From 2-02-FULL-62-17 sp046153355 (lineage in GTDB: Bacteria > Pseudomonadota > Gammaproteobacteria > Burkholderiales > SG8-39), in NCBI GenBank assembly GCA_046153355.1, contig JBJXEY010000322.1:1-64000 (forward strand): a stretch of DNA of 64,000 bases, in the 5' to 3' direction. How positions within the stretch are numbered: the first letter of the stretch is position 1; each line of letters opens with the position of its first letter. Below are positions 8,053-16,863 of this stretch, piece by piece. Both the position numbers and the translations under genes were made by a program. Under the pieces are notes generated by a model. That model had not been told where the DNA came from. It made no database searches and was given only the letters and a program-made list of their open reading frames with translations.

Positions 8053-10176
8053 ATGAACGCTAATACTCGTATCTCCAATCCATTGTTGGACTTTTCAGGT
8101 CTTCCTCGATACGGCTCAATCGCCACTGAGCATATTGAGCCCGCGGTTGATTGCTTGCTCGCCGAGAATCGTGCACTCATAGTGAAGCTCACTGAATCTG
8201 GAACCGCCGCCACCTGGCCGAATCTGGTGAAACCTCTGGAGGATGCCAATGAGCGTTTGGGTCGCGCCTGGGGTGCCGTTGCGCATCTTCACGGGGTACT
8301 CGATTCGCCCGAAATGCGCGCCGCCTATGAAGCCAATCAACCCAAGATCGTGCAGTACTACACCGAGCTTGGGCAGAACCTGGCGCTGTTTGACAAATAC
8401 AAGGCGCTCAAGGCTTCCCCTGAGTTTGCAGGCCTGGAACCCGCGCAGAAGAAAATCATCGACAACGAATTGCGCGATTTTCGACTCTCGGGCGCCGAGT
8501 TGCCCGAAATCGAGAAGAAACGCTTTGCCGATTTGCAGGAGGAACTGGCCCGCGTATGCACGCAGTTTTCCAACAACGTGTTGGATGCCACCAATGCCTT
8601 TACCCTTGTTGTAGAAGACGCAGCCGAACTCAAAGGTGTGCCCGCCGATACCGTTGAGGCCGCCAAAGAAGCCGCGCAAAAAGACGGTCTAACGGGGTGG
8701 AAACTCAACCTCAAAGCGCCCTGCTACATCCCGGTGATGCAGTATGCCGAGAACCGCGCGTTGCGCGAGACGCTGTATCGCGCCTATGTCACCCGAGCCA
8801 GCGAATTTGACACCGCGTCGGCGGATAAGTCCGCAAGCAACAACACCGATGGCGAAACGGCAAAACGCGACAACACGCCGTTAATCATGCGGATTCTCAA
8901 ATTGCGCCGCGAGTCGGCGCGTTTGCTGGGTTTTAACAACTACGCCGAAGTTTCATTGGCCACCAAAATGGCGCAAAAACCCGCCGAGGTGCTTGGGTTT
9001 CTTGGCGATCTGGCGAAAAAAGCATTGCCCTACGCACGCAAAGACATGATGGCACTTGAGGCTTTCGCGCACGATGAATTGCAGCTTGATCGCCTCAATG
9101 CCTGGGATTTGGCGTATGTATCCGAGAAGCTGCGCGCCAAGCGCTATTCATTTTCCGATCAGGAGGTAAAGCAATATTTTCCGGAGGATAAAGTGCTGCA
9201 AGGCATGTTTCGTGTGGTTGAGCGCCTCTATGGCATTCGCGTACTGCCCGACCAAGCGCAAACGTGGGACGGCGCGGTACGGTTTTTCCGCATAGTGGAT
9301 GCGCAAGGCGGATTAGTTGGGCAGTTTTATCTCGACCCGCATGCGCGTGAAACCAAACGTGGCGGCGCCTGGATGGACGAGGCGATCACCCGTCGCAAGA
9401 CCGAAAATGGTGTGCAGGCCCCAGTGGCCTACCTCATCTGCAATTTCTCGCCCCCAGTGGGCAACAAACCTGCCTTACTCACGCATGATGAAGTCACTAC
9501 CTTGTTTCACGAATTCGGCCACGGCTTGCACCATCTGCTGACGCGCGTCGATTACCTGGGCGTATCGGGCATTCGCGGCGTGGAATGGGATGCGGTCGAA
9601 TTGCCCTCGCAATTCATGGAAAATTTCTGCTGGGAGTGGGAAGTGCTCCGGCACATGACCGCGCATGTCGACACTGGCGAACCGCTGCCACGCGCCCTAT
9701 ACGAAAAAATGTTGGCGGCGAAAAATTTTCAGGCAGGCATGCAAACGGTTCGGCAATTGGAGTATTCGTTGTTCGACATGCGATTGCACTGCGAGTTCGA
9801 TCCTGAGGGGGCGAAGTCGGTGCAGCAGTTGATCGACGAAGTACGCCAAGGGGTGGCGGTGGCCTTCCCGCCCGATTACAACCGCATGGCCAATAGCTTC
9901 TCCCACATTTTTGCGGGCGCCGGCTACGCCGCCGGGTACTACAGCTATAAATGGGCGGAGGTGCTTTCCGCCGACGCCTACAGCGCGTTCGAAGAGTCGG
10001 GCAAGAAAGCGGGCAACGATGGCGGCGTTCTCGATGCGGTGACGGGTTCCCGATTCCTCGCGGAGATACTCGCCGTTGGCGGCAGCCGGCCAGCGATTGA
10101 TTCGTTCACTGCGTTTAGAGGGCGTGCTCCCAGCGTGGACGCCCTACTGCGACACAATGGTATGATCGCCGCGTAA
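8053..10176 (+). CDS. prlC: Oligopeptidase A (M3 metallopeptidase)
   Basis: Cytosolic zinc endopeptidase that degrades short peptides, including cleaved signal peptides. The protein has about 707 aa from ATG 8053; an in-frame TTG sits two codons earlier. The zinc motif HEFGHGLHH is near residue 485, and the substrate-binding Gly/Tyr stretch AGAGYAAGYYSYKWAE near 620 is typical of M3A peptidases. E. coli OpdA is 680 aa. The gene follows folD closely. Confidence 0.95.
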   Translation: MNANTRISNPLLDFSGLPRYGSIATEHIEPAVDCLLAENRALIVKLTESGTAATWPNLVKPLEDANERLGRAWGAVAHLHGVLDSPEMRAAYEANQPKIVQYYTELGQNLALFDKYKALKASPEFAGLEPAQKKIIDNELRDFRLSGAELPEIEKKRFADLQEELARVCTQFSNNVLDATNAFTLVVEDAAELKGVPADTVEAAKEAAQKDGLTGWKLNLKAPCYIPVMQYAENRALRETLYRAYVTRASEFDTASADKSASNNTDGETAKRDNTPLIMRILKLRRESARLLGFNNYAEVSLATKMAQKPAEVLGFLGDLAKKALPYARKDMMALEAFAHDELQLDRLNAWDLAYVSEKLRAKRYSFSDQEVKQYFPEDKVLQGMFRVVERLYGIRVLPDQAQTWDGAVRFFRIVDAQGGLVGQFYLDPHARETKRGGAWMDEAITRRKTENGVQAPVAYLICNFSPPVGNKPALLTHDEVTTLFHEFGHGLHHLLTRVDYLGVSGIRGVEWDAVELPSQFMENFCWEWEVLRHMTAHVDTGEPLPRALYEKMLAAKNFQAGMQTVRQLEYSLFDMRLHCEFDPEGAKSVQQLIDEVRQGVAVAFPPDYNRMANSFSHIFAGAGYAAGYYSYKWAEVLSADAYSAFEESGKKAGNDGGVLDAVTGSRFLAEILAVGGSRPAIDSFTAFRGRAPSVDALLRHNGMIAA

Positions 10177-10192
10177 AAATAAAGGCGGGCGC

Positions 10193-10204
10193 GGCAAGCT
10201 TGCC
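10193..10204. repeat. 12-bp perfect palindrome between prlC and the glutaredoxin gene
   Basis: GGCAAGCTTGCC reads the same on both strands and sits 17 bp after prlC. It has no T-run, so it is not a classical terminator; it might be a weak protein site or chance. Confidence 0.3.
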
Positions 10205-10223
10205 TAGGCCAAAGGAGACTTCG

Positions 10224-10871
10224 ATGCGTACGCGTTTGATAGCCCCTATCGCGCTTTGCGTCGCGGCAATGGTAGCGATTCATGCCGACGCCCAGCAGCT
10301 ATATCGATGGGTGGATAAAAATGGCAAGATCAATTACACGCAGGAACCGCCACCTAAGGACGCCGCCAAGAGTGTGCAGCAGCGACGGTTGACTCCTAGC
10401 GGCGGCCCCGCCGATTCGAATCCGCAAATGCCGTTCGCGGTACGCCAGGCGGTCGATAATTTTCCAGTCACGCTGTATACCTCTACGCAATGCCCGCGAG
10501 GTTGCAATGAGGCTCGGGCACTGTTGAATAAACGCGGTGTTCCGTTTCGCGAGGTGAGCGTCGCCGACGAGGCCGGCATCGAGTCGCTGAAAAAAATGAC
10601 CGGCGATACCCGCGTCCCGGTATTGCTGGTGGGTCGCCAATCGGAGAAAGGTTATGAGGAGACCGCCTACAACAATATTTTGGACTCCGCGGGTTATCCC
10701 AGAACATCCTCCTTCACTGGGAATCCACCGGCCTTGCCTGCGGTAAAACCTGCGGCCAAACCTGCCGCGAAGCCGCCGGCTGAAGCGCCTGCTCCGGGTG
10801 CGGAGGCAACCCCTGGCGCCACCGCAGCGCCTGGTGCGCCCGAGGGCAATCAGGCGCCTGCGGGTCGATAA
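10224..10871 (+). CDS. DUF4124 and glutaredoxin-domain exported protein
   Basis: A 215-aa protein with a signal peptide (residues 1-24, ending near ADA-QQ), a DUF4124 segment (QLYRWVDKNGKINYTQEPP) at 25-50, a glutaredoxin-like fold at about 85-160 (VTLYTSTQC ... RVPVLLVGRQSEKGYEE), and an Ala/Pro-rich tail. The redox motif reads CPRGC, two cysteines three residues apart instead of the usual CxxC. AAAGGAGA lies before the ATG. Probably a periplasmic thiol-disulfide protein; partner unknown. Confidence 0.8.
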   Translation: MRTRLIAPIALCVAAMVAIHADAQQLYRWVDKNGKINYTQEPPPKDAAKSVQQRRLTPSGGPADSNPQMPFAVRQAVDNFPVTLYTSTQCPRGCNEARALLNKRGVPFREVSVADEAGIESLKKMTGDTRVPVLLVGRQSEKGYEETAYNNILDSAGYPRTSSFTGNPPALPAVKPAAKPAAKPPAEAPAPGAEATPGATAAPGAPEGNQAPAGR

Positions 10872-10927
10872 GGTCGTGCCGCCCGCGACAGCGCGTGCTG
10901 ATTGGCGCGACGCGACCTTCATAGTCA

Positions 10928-10972
10928 CGCCGAATAAATTCGCGCTGAATAAATTCGCGCTGAATAAATTCC
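10928..10972. repeat. Three tandem 15-bp repeats upstream of xth
   Basis: Three head-to-tail units of CGCYGAATAAATTCG (third ends CC) at 10928-10942, 10943-10957 and 10958-10972, ending 18 bp before the exonuclease III start. The array falls where the 5' untranslated region or promoter should be. Confidence 0.85.
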
Positions 10973-10990
10973 AATAACAAAGAGTATTTC

Positions 10991-11761
10991 ATGCGCCTGG
11001 CCACTTGGAACGTCAATTCCCTAAAAGTACGCCTGCCACATCTGCTTGATTGGTTGGCTAAGCAACAGCCCGATGTGCTCTGTATCCAGGAAACTAAAAC
11101 AGAGGATGCGAAATTTCCGCGCGCGGAAATCGAAGCGACTGGATACAAAGTAGCCTTCTTCGGGCAAAAAACTTACAACGGTGTCGCGATTGTTTCGCGC
11201 GAAGAACCGGCGGCTGTGCAACTTGGCATTCCTGGCTTCGATGACGAACAAAAACGCGTTATCGCCGCAACCATTCTCGGCACACGTATCGTCTGCGCTT
11301 ATGTACCCAATGGCCAAGCGGTGGATTCGGATAAATATCAGTACAAATTGCGCTGGCTCGCGGCCTTTGAAGCATGGCTCGCCAAGGAGATTTCCGCGCA
11401 TCCTGGCCTGGCGGTACTGGGCGATTACAACATCGCGCCGGCGGATGAAGATGTACACGACCCGGCTGCGTGGAAAGATCAGGTGTTATGCACCGTACCC
11501 GAACGCGCAGCGTTTCAACGTTTGTTGGGACTGGGATTTAAAGATAGTTTTAGGCTTTTCCCACAAGCCGAAAAATCGTTTTCCTGGTGGGATTACCGCA
11601 TGATGGCGTTTCGCAGAAAGATGGGCGTGCGTATCGACCATATTCTGCTCTCGACTTCGCTGGCCACACGTTGCACCGCTTGTGTGATCGACGTCGAACC
11701 ACGCAAACTCGAACGCCCCTCCGATCACGCTCCCGTGTTTGCTGATATTTCCAGCCAATAA
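10991..11761 (+). CDS. xth: Exodeoxyribonuclease III
   Basis: Mg2+-dependent AP endonuclease and 3'-5' exonuclease of base-excision repair. The protein has 256 aa. Family motifs are WNVNSLKVRL at the start, CIQETK with the metal-binding Glu, GDYNIAPADEDV, FSWWDYR and the terminal SDHAPV with the catalytic His. Length and motifs fit ExoA/XthA. It converges with ntrC, 15 bp apart. A tandem 15-bp repeat lies just upstream of the start. Confidence 0.96.
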   Translation: MRLATWNVNSLKVRLPHLLDWLAKQQPDVLCIQETKTEDAKFPRAEIEATGYKVAFFGQKTYNGVAIVSREEPAAVQLGIPGFDDEQKRVIAATILGTRIVCAYVPNGQAVDSDKYQYKLRWLAAFEAWLAKEISAHPGLAVLGDYNIAPADEDVHDPAAWKDQVLCTVPERAAFQRLLGLGFKDSFRLFPQAEKSFSWWDYRMMAFRRKMGVRIDHILLSTSLATRCTACVIDVEPRKLERPSDHAPVFADISSQ

Positions 11762-11776
11762 TTTCTTTGCGCCGGA

Positions 11777-13198
11777 TTACTTTTCCGGCACGGCGGGATC
11801 GAGCGCTTCGCCTTTATCCTCCAACCCCAGCTCCGCGATTTTTCGCGTAATGGTGTTGCGTCCCATGCCTAGGATATTGGCTGCTTCGATGCGCCGTCCA
11901 CCGGTGCGCACCAGCGCTTTGGAGATCAAGGTTTTTTCGAAATCGCGCACCAGTTGATTCATGATGGAAGAGTCACCGCGTGCCAAGAGGCCCTCCACCT
12001 CCTGGCCAAGCGCTTCGACCCAATCGGCGGCCACTTTGTGTCCGAGTTGACCGCGCGAATCCGGTGGTAAATCGGCAATCTCGATCACCTGCGTGGGCGC
12101 CATCACCGTAAGCCAATGGCATAGATTTTCCAATTGACGCACGTTGCCGGGGAAATCCTGTGAGGACAATTCGCTCATCGCGGCCTCCGACATCCGTTTG
12201 GGCTCCATACCCGTTTCCACAGCGCTTTTCACCAGGAAATGCTTCGCCAAAAGGGGAATATCCCCACGCCGTTCGCGCAAACTGGGTAGGCGCAGGCGAA
12301 TCACATTGAGACGGTGAAAAAGATCCTCCCGAAATAGGCCTTCGCGCGCGCGCGCCTCGAGATCCTGATGGGTCGCGGCGATAACGCGCACACTGGCGCG
12401 CATCGGCTGGTGACCACCTACGCGATAAAATGTGCCATCAGACAACACGCGCAATAAACGCGTTTGCAATTCAGCGGGCATATCGCCGATTTCGTCGAGA
12501 AACAGCGTGCCACCCTCGGCCTGTTCAAAGCGGCCGCGTCGCATTGCCTGCGCGCCGGTAAAGGCGCCACGTTCATGCCCGAATAATTCTGATTCCAATA
12601 AATCCTTGGGCATGGCGGCAGTGTTAATCGCAACAAACGGATTATTTGCTCTGGGGCTGTGACGGTGCAGGGCTCGCGCCACCAACTCTTTTCCGGTGCC
12701 CGATTCTCCGGTAATCAACACCGTGGCCGAGGATTGCGCCAGGCGCCCTATGGCGCGAAATACCTCCTGCATCGCCGGTGCCTGCCCCAACATATCCGGT
12801 GCGGCAACCACGGACTCGGCCGACTGTTCCTCGCGCATCGATTCCTCGATCGCGCGGCGGATTAATTCAACCGCTTGATCAACATCAAACGGCTTGGGCA
12901 GATACTCGAATGCCCCACCCTGGAAAGCGGCCACTGCCGATTCAAGATCCGAATACGCCGTCATGATGATGACTGGCAGGGCGGGATGGCGCTTCTTGAT
13001 GTTTTGCAACAGATCCAGGCCCGAAGGTCCTGGCATGCGGATATCCGAAACCAAAACCTGGGGCGCGGCGATTTCCAACTCGTCTAATGCATCCTGAGCC
13101 GAGGAAAATGCCTTGAAGGCGATGCCTTCGCGCGTGAGTGCTTTCTCGAATACCCATCGAATCGAGCGATCGTCATCGACGATCCAAACTGGCTTCAT
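11777..13198 (-). CDS. ntrC: Nitrogen regulation response regulator NtrC
   Basis: Sigma-54 activator controlled by NtrB phosphorylation, 473 aa. It has a receiver domain (DDD near residue 9, phospho-acceptor Asp in VSDIRMPG near 54), an AAA+ domain with Walker A GESGTGKE, the sigma-54 contact loop GAFTGA and Walker B GGTLFLDEIGD, and a Fis-type helix-turn-helix at the end (AANILGMGRNTITRKI). The start is ATG 13198 with GAGG 7 bp upstream; a TTG two codons earlier is less likely. It lies 68 bp after ntrB and is the last gene of the glnA-ntrBC group. Confidence 0.97.
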   Translation of the reverse strand: MKPVWIVDDDRSIRWVFEKALTREGIAFKAFSSAQDALDELEIAAPQVLVSDIRMPGPSGLDLLQNIKKRHPALPVIIMTAYSDLESAVAAFQGGAFEYLPKPFDVDQAVELIRRAIEESMREEQSAESVVAAPDMLGQAPAMQEVFRAIGRLAQSSATVLITGESGTGKELVARALHRHSPRANNPFVAINTAAMPKDLLESELFGHERGAFTGAQAMRRGRFEQAEGGTLFLDEIGDMPAELQTRLLRVLSDGTFYRVGGHQPMRASVRVIAATHQDLEARAREGLFREDLFHRLNVIRLRLPSLRERRGDIPLLAKHFLVKSAVETGMEPKRMSEAAMSELSSQDFPGNVRQLENLCHWLTVMAPTQVIEIADLPPDSRGQLGHKVAADWVEALGQEVEGLLARGDSSIMNQLVRDFEKTLISKALVRTGGRRIEAANILGMGRNTITRKIAELGLEDKGEALDPAVPEK

Positions 13199-13266
13199 GG
13201 CCAAACCTCGCGTGGTTATCGAGACACCAAATAGCTTGCCTCGGACAACCTAAAGAACTACGCCGC

Positions 13267-14403
13267 TTACAACGGCAAAATAATGCGAAAACATGTTCTG
13301 CCCGGTTCGCTCTCGGCCTCGATTGCACCACCATGGTGCTGGATAAACGTTTGTGCAAGCGTCAAACCCAGACCGGTGCCACCCTCGCGCCCCGATACCA
13401 GGGGAAAAAACATCTTTTCGCGGATTTCGTCCGGAATTCCCGGACCGTTATCCATGACTTGCAATTCTAATGCCAGCTTATGTTGATACTTCTTCAGCAT
13501 CACGTGGCGCGCCACACAAGTCTTCAGCGTGATGACGCCTTTGGCATTTTTTTTGCCCGCACTACGACCTCTCTCGTCTTCAATTTTCTCGCCACGAATC
13601 TCGTGCCCATCTGACAAGGCCTGAGCGGCGTTGCGCGCGATGTTTAAGACCACCTGAATCAGTTGCTCACGGTCACCCTGTAGCTCCGGAAGGCTCACGT
13701 CGTAGTCCCGGTCGACTTCAATCCCTGCCGGAAATTCCGCCAGAATCAAACTGCGCACCCGTTCGCAAACCTCGTGGATGTTGACCGTGGTGAACTGTGG
13801 AGGGCGGTTTGGCGTCAGCAAGCGATCCATCAAAAGCTGCAAACGATCAGCCTCCTTGATGATTACCTGGGTATATTCGCGAAGTTCGGCGCGATCCAGC
13901 TCGCGCTCAAGCAACTGCGCGGAGCCGCGCAGCCCACCCAAGGGGTTCTTTATTTCGTGCGCAAGGTTGCGAATTAAGGAACGATTGGCCTCGGCTTGGG
14001 ACTGCCGCTGGGTTTCGCGCTCGATGCGCAATTGTTGATCGATGGGGCGAAGCTCAATCAACAGGCTGGCAGTATGAGTCTCGACCGGCGTTACGATGCA
14101 ATTGAGATGCTGTGGTTCCTGCCCAGGCCGGCCGATGACCAGATCCTGGTCGACAAAACCACGCGATTCGGCCAAGGTTTGATCGATCAAGATTTTGAGC
14201 GCCGGACCTACCGAAATAATTTCGCGAAGTGGGTGCCCTAGAAAATTGCGCAAGCTCACGGCCAGCAAATTTTCCGCGGCGGGATTGAGATGGATCACTT
14301 GCGATTCGGCATCTAGCACGATGACCGCGGTCGCTAGGAGATCCAGCCCCGCATACTCTGGCGCAATCGCGGTGCCGGCTCTTGATCCGTCCAAGAGATT
14401 CAT
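13267..14403 (-). CDS. ntrB: Nitrogen regulation sensor histidine kinase NtrB
   Basis: Cytosolic PII-responsive kinase/phosphatase for NtrC, 378 aa. It has an N-terminal PAS domain (about 20-130), an H-box (NLAHEIKNPLGGLRGSAQL) near residue 150 with the phospho-His, an N-box NIARNAAQAL and G-boxes DNGPGIP and GTGLGLTLAQ. There are no membrane segments. It lies between the DUF4124 gene and ntrC on the same strand. A Lys/Arg-rich insert near residues 285-310 follows the N-box. Confidence 0.96.
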   Translation of the reverse strand: MNLLDGSRAGTAIAPEYAGLDLLATAVIVLDAESQVIHLNPAAENLLAVSLRNFLGHPLREIISVGPALKILIDQTLAESRGFVDQDLVIGRPGQEPQHLNCIVTPVETHTASLLIELRPIDQQLRIERETQRQSQAEANRSLIRNLAHEIKNPLGGLRGSAQLLERELDRAELREYTQVIIKEADRLQLLMDRLLTPNRPPQFTTVNIHEVCERVRSLILAEFPAGIEVDRDYDVSLPELQGDREQLIQVVLNIARNAAQALSDGHEIRGEKIEDERGRSAGKKNAKGVITLKTCVARHVMLKKYQHKLALELQVMDNGPGIPDEIREKMFFPLVSGREGGTGLGLTLAQTFIQHHGGAIEAESEPGRTCFRIILPL

Positions 14404-14473
14404 ATCGCTCCCGACATGATTCGGTCGGAAATCGTCGCCGGTCTAGCGCAGGAAAATATTGCTGCCCTGGACG

Positions 14474-14938
14474 CTAACGGATACCGCTTATTTCCCGGCG
14501 CAGTTGTTCGACATTTTTTTCGTGTTGCTCCACCGTATCGGTGAAAGGCTTCAAACGATCCAAAACGCGCTGAAAATTTTTCTCGTCGCCGGTGCGGATT
14601 CCCTGTTGCTCGGCCAATTTCACGCGTGCCTCCGCCAAGCGCTTTTGCTCGCCGTTGAGTTCTTCTTCGAGGATCTTGCGACGATCGTTGTTTCGACTCG
14701 CAGTCGATGGTAATGGGGCAGCAGGCTTCGCGATCGCATTGCCGCTCGTCCCGACGCGTTCCGCAGGGACCACCGACACTTCGCGACTGACCACCGAACA
14801 TTTCTTTCCGGTGGTCTCTTCCTGGATATTGGTATAGGTGCTGCGACCGTTGACATCCACGCAACGATAAGTGGTCGATTGCGCCAATGCCGTGGCGGCA
14901 CAACAGCTCACACAAGCAACAATCAATTGTCGGACCAT
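14474..14938 (-). CDS. DUF4124-domain exported protein
   Basis: A small exported protein of 154 aa. It has a signal peptide (residues 1-20, ending near ALA-QS), a DUF4124 segment (TTYRCVDVNGRSTYTN), and a C-terminal half rich in Glu/Lys/Gln/Arg (about 90-150) likely to form a coiled coil. ATG 14938 is chosen because GGAGGT lies 9 bp upstream, although an in-frame TTG is two codons earlier. The gene sits between glnA and ntrB; a DUF4124 gene in this slot is common in betaproteobacteria. Function unknown. Confidence 0.8.
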   Translation of the reverse strand: MVRQLIVACVSCCAATALAQSTTYRCVDVNGRSTYTNIQEETTGKKCSVVSREVSVVPAERVGTSGNAIAKPAAPLPSTASRNNDRRKILEEELNGEQKRLAEARVKLAEQQGIRTGDEKNFQRVLDRLKPFTDTVEQHEKNVEQLRREISGIR

Positions 14939-15100
14939 GGCCAACCCACCTCCGAAGGGACGTTAAGTCTAGGGGAATTGAGCCTTGATTACAAATAGAA
15001 AAAGGGCCAGACAAATTACCCGGTCCTGGCTTATTGGCATCTTGGTTGCTCAGCCCGTTTACGCACCGATCACCTGCGCGTTTGCTGGACCGTACATGGA

Positions 15101-15129
15101 CCGCCGTTTCGCGCTCTCGGAAACGGCGG
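15101..15129 (-). other. Strong hairpin between glnA and the DUF4124-ntrBC genes
   Basis: A perfect 10-bp inverted repeat (CCGCCGTTTC / GAAACGGCGG) with a 9-nt loop, about 33 nt past the glnA stop. No T-run follows in the glnA direction, so it is not a classic intrinsic terminator; it may protect the glnA mRNA 3' end or reduce read-through into ntrBC. Confidence 0.6.
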
Positions 15130-15161
15130 AATGTCAAAATAAATTAATTAAAATCAAATGT

Positions 15162-16577
15162 TTACAAAGAGTAATACATGTCGAACTCGACCGGATGGGT
15201 AGTCATGCGGAAGCGCGTGACCTCCTCCATTTTCAGCGCGATATAGGCATCGATCATCTCATCGGAGAACACGCCACCTTTAGTTAGGAAGCCACGATCT
15301 TTGTCCAAATGCTCCAAGGCCATATCGAGCGAAGAACAGACATTGGGCACCTTCTTCGCCTGTGAAGGCGGCAGATCGTACAGGTTCTTATCAATGGGGT
15401 CGCCAGGATGGATCTTGTTCTGCACGCCGTCCAAGCCTGCCATCAACATGGCTGCGAATGCCAAGTAGGGGTTCGCCGTGGGGTCGGGGAAACGAATTTC
15501 AACGCGGCGGCCTTTAGGATTGGACACGTACGGTATGCGGCAGGAAGCCGAGCGATTGCGCGCGGAATAGGCAAGGTTGATCGGCGCCTCGAATCCCGGA
15601 ACCAGCCGCTTGTAGGAGTTGGTACCTGGGTTGGTGATGGCGTTCAATGCTTTGGCGTGTTTGATGATGCCGCCAATGTAGTAGAGCGCGAAATCCGACA
15701 GGCCGGCGTAGCCATTGCCAGCGAACAAGTTTTGTCCACCTTTCCACACGGACTGATGCACGTGCATACCCGAACCGTTATCGCCAACCACCGGCTTAGG
15801 CATGAAGGTTGCCGTTTTGCCATAGGAATGGGCGACATTCCATACCGTGTATTTCAGAATCTGGTTCCAGTCGGCGCGCTTCACCAAACTATTGAAGAGT
15901 GTGCCGATTTCGCATTGGCCAGGGGCGGCGACCTCATGGTGATGTACTTCGACTTCGACACCCTGTTGCTCCAAGGCGAGCGACATAGCATTGCGAATAT
16001 CCTGAAGGGAATCGGCCGGCGCCACCGGGAAATAACCACCTTTAATCGGTGCGCGGTGGCCGGTATTGCCACCGTCATAATCGATCGAGCTAGACCAGGG
16101 CGCCTCTTCGGAAGTGATCTTCACGGACGAACCGGACATGTCAACATTCCACGTCACGCCATCGAAAATGAAGAACTCGGGCTCCGGTCCAAAATAGGCC
16201 GTATCACCAAGACCTGAGGATTTGAGGAACGCTTCCGCGCGCTTCGCTATGGTTCTCGGGTCACGATCATAGCCTTTGCCATCCGAGGGCTCGACCACAT
16301 CGCAGGTAATGTTCAATACCGTTTCGTCGGTAAATGGATCTAGGCGCGAGGAATCCGGATCGGGCATGAGCAACATATCGGAGGCTTCAATGCCTTTCCA
16401 TCCCGCGATCGACGAACCATCGAAGGCATGGCCACTCTCGAATTTGTCCATGGTGAACTGCTTGACGGGGACCGACACGTGCTGTTCCTTGCCGCGGGTA
16501 TCGGTAAAACGAAGGTCGACGAACTTGACCTCCTTGTCTTGCAACATTTTCAGCACATCGTTCGCGGACATCGCCAT
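15162..16577 (-). CDS. glnA: Glutamine synthetase type I
   Basis: ATP-dependent synthesis of glutamine from glutamate and ammonia. The protein has 471 aa from ATG 16577, which has AAGGAG 8 bp upstream (the frame also opens at GTG 16586, too close to that site). It has the Mg/ATP grasp motifs (NDNGSGMHVHQS, NPGTNSYKRLVPGFEAP) and the adenylylation tyrosine in NLYDLPP, so it is the GlnE-regulated beta-type enzyme. NtrC-like operators and a candidate sigma-54 promoter lie upstream, consistent with nitrogen-starvation control by the adjacent ntrBC. Confidence 0.98.
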   Translation of the reverse strand: MAMSANDVLKMLQDKEVKFVDLRFTDTRGKEQHVSVPVKQFTMDKFESGHAFDGSSIAGWKGIEASDMLLMPDPDSSRLDPFTDETVLNITCDVVEPSDGKGYDRDPRTIAKRAEAFLKSSGLGDTAYFGPEPEFFIFDGVTWNVDMSGSSVKITSEEAPWSSSIDYDGGNTGHRAPIKGGYFPVAPADSLQDIRNAMSLALEQQGVEVEVHHHEVAAPGQCEIGTLFNSLVKRADWNQILKYTVWNVAHSYGKTATFMPKPVVGDNGSGMHVHQSVWKGGQNLFAGNGYAGLSDFALYYIGGIIKHAKALNAITNPGTNSYKRLVPGFEAPINLAYSARNRSASCRIPYVSNPKGRRVEIRFPDPTANPYLAFAAMLMAGLDGVQNKIHPGDPIDKNLYDLPPSQAKKVPNVCSSLDMALEHLDKDRGFLTKGGVFSDEMIDAYIALKMEEVTRFRMTTHPVEFDMYYSL

Positions 16578-16695
16578 GGGAAACACTCCTTGATGAATTT
16601 ATGGATAGGTTGAGCGGAAATTACGGGGGAGGCCGACAAAAACCGCGGCAGATGGGTATTCCCTGAGCAGAATTTATGCCACGCGGGAAAATCTG

Positions 16696-16712
16696 GCGTA
16701 TTCATTGTGCCA
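16696..16712 (-). promoter_or_regulatory. Candidate sigma-54 promoter of glnA
   Basis: On the minus strand TGGCAC (16712-16707) is a perfect -24 element, followed after 5 nt by ATAC where TTGC would be expected. The -12 part is imperfect. Predicted transcription start is near 16685, about 108 bp before the glnA ATG. Confidence 0.35.
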
Positions 16713-16746
16713 TAACAGGGCCGTCCCTTGGCAAGGGGGCCACTTT

Positions 16747-16763
16747 CGCACCAATTTAATGCG
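16747..16763. promoter_or_regulatory. Second, weaker NtrC-type site upstream of glnA
   Basis: CGCAC-N7-ATGCG resembles the NtrC operator TGCAC-N7-GTGCA with three mismatches. Its centre is 31 bp, three helical turns, from the stronger site. Confidence 0.45.
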
Positions 16764-16777
16764 CAACCGCCGCAATC

Positions 16778-16794
16778 TGCACCGACAAAGTGCA
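16778..16794. promoter_or_regulatory. NtrC-type operator upstream of glnA
   Basis: TGCACCGACAAAGTGCA is a perfect TGCAC-N7-GTGCA inverted repeat with the spacing of enterobacterial NtrC sites. It lies about 200 bp upstream of the glnA start, in the gap shared with the divergent rhodanese gene. Confidence 0.75.
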
Positions 16795-16863
16795 TTGGGA
16801 TTGGATAGGAATTGTTAATATCAATACTCTTATAAACATCCCAAGCAATTCATAGAGATTCCA

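Noticed and set aside
11771..11789. GCCGGA/TCCGGC hairpin between xth and ntrC as terminator
   Set aside because: Partly inside the ntrC reading frame and no T-run follows on either strand.
15408..16217. 269-codon frame antisense to glnA
   Set aside because: Shadow of the strongly conserved glutamine synthetase sequence.
16731..16742. Second sigma-54-like box upstream of glnA
   Set aside because: The GG and GC elements are about 3 bp too close and it crowds the NtrC site at 16747.
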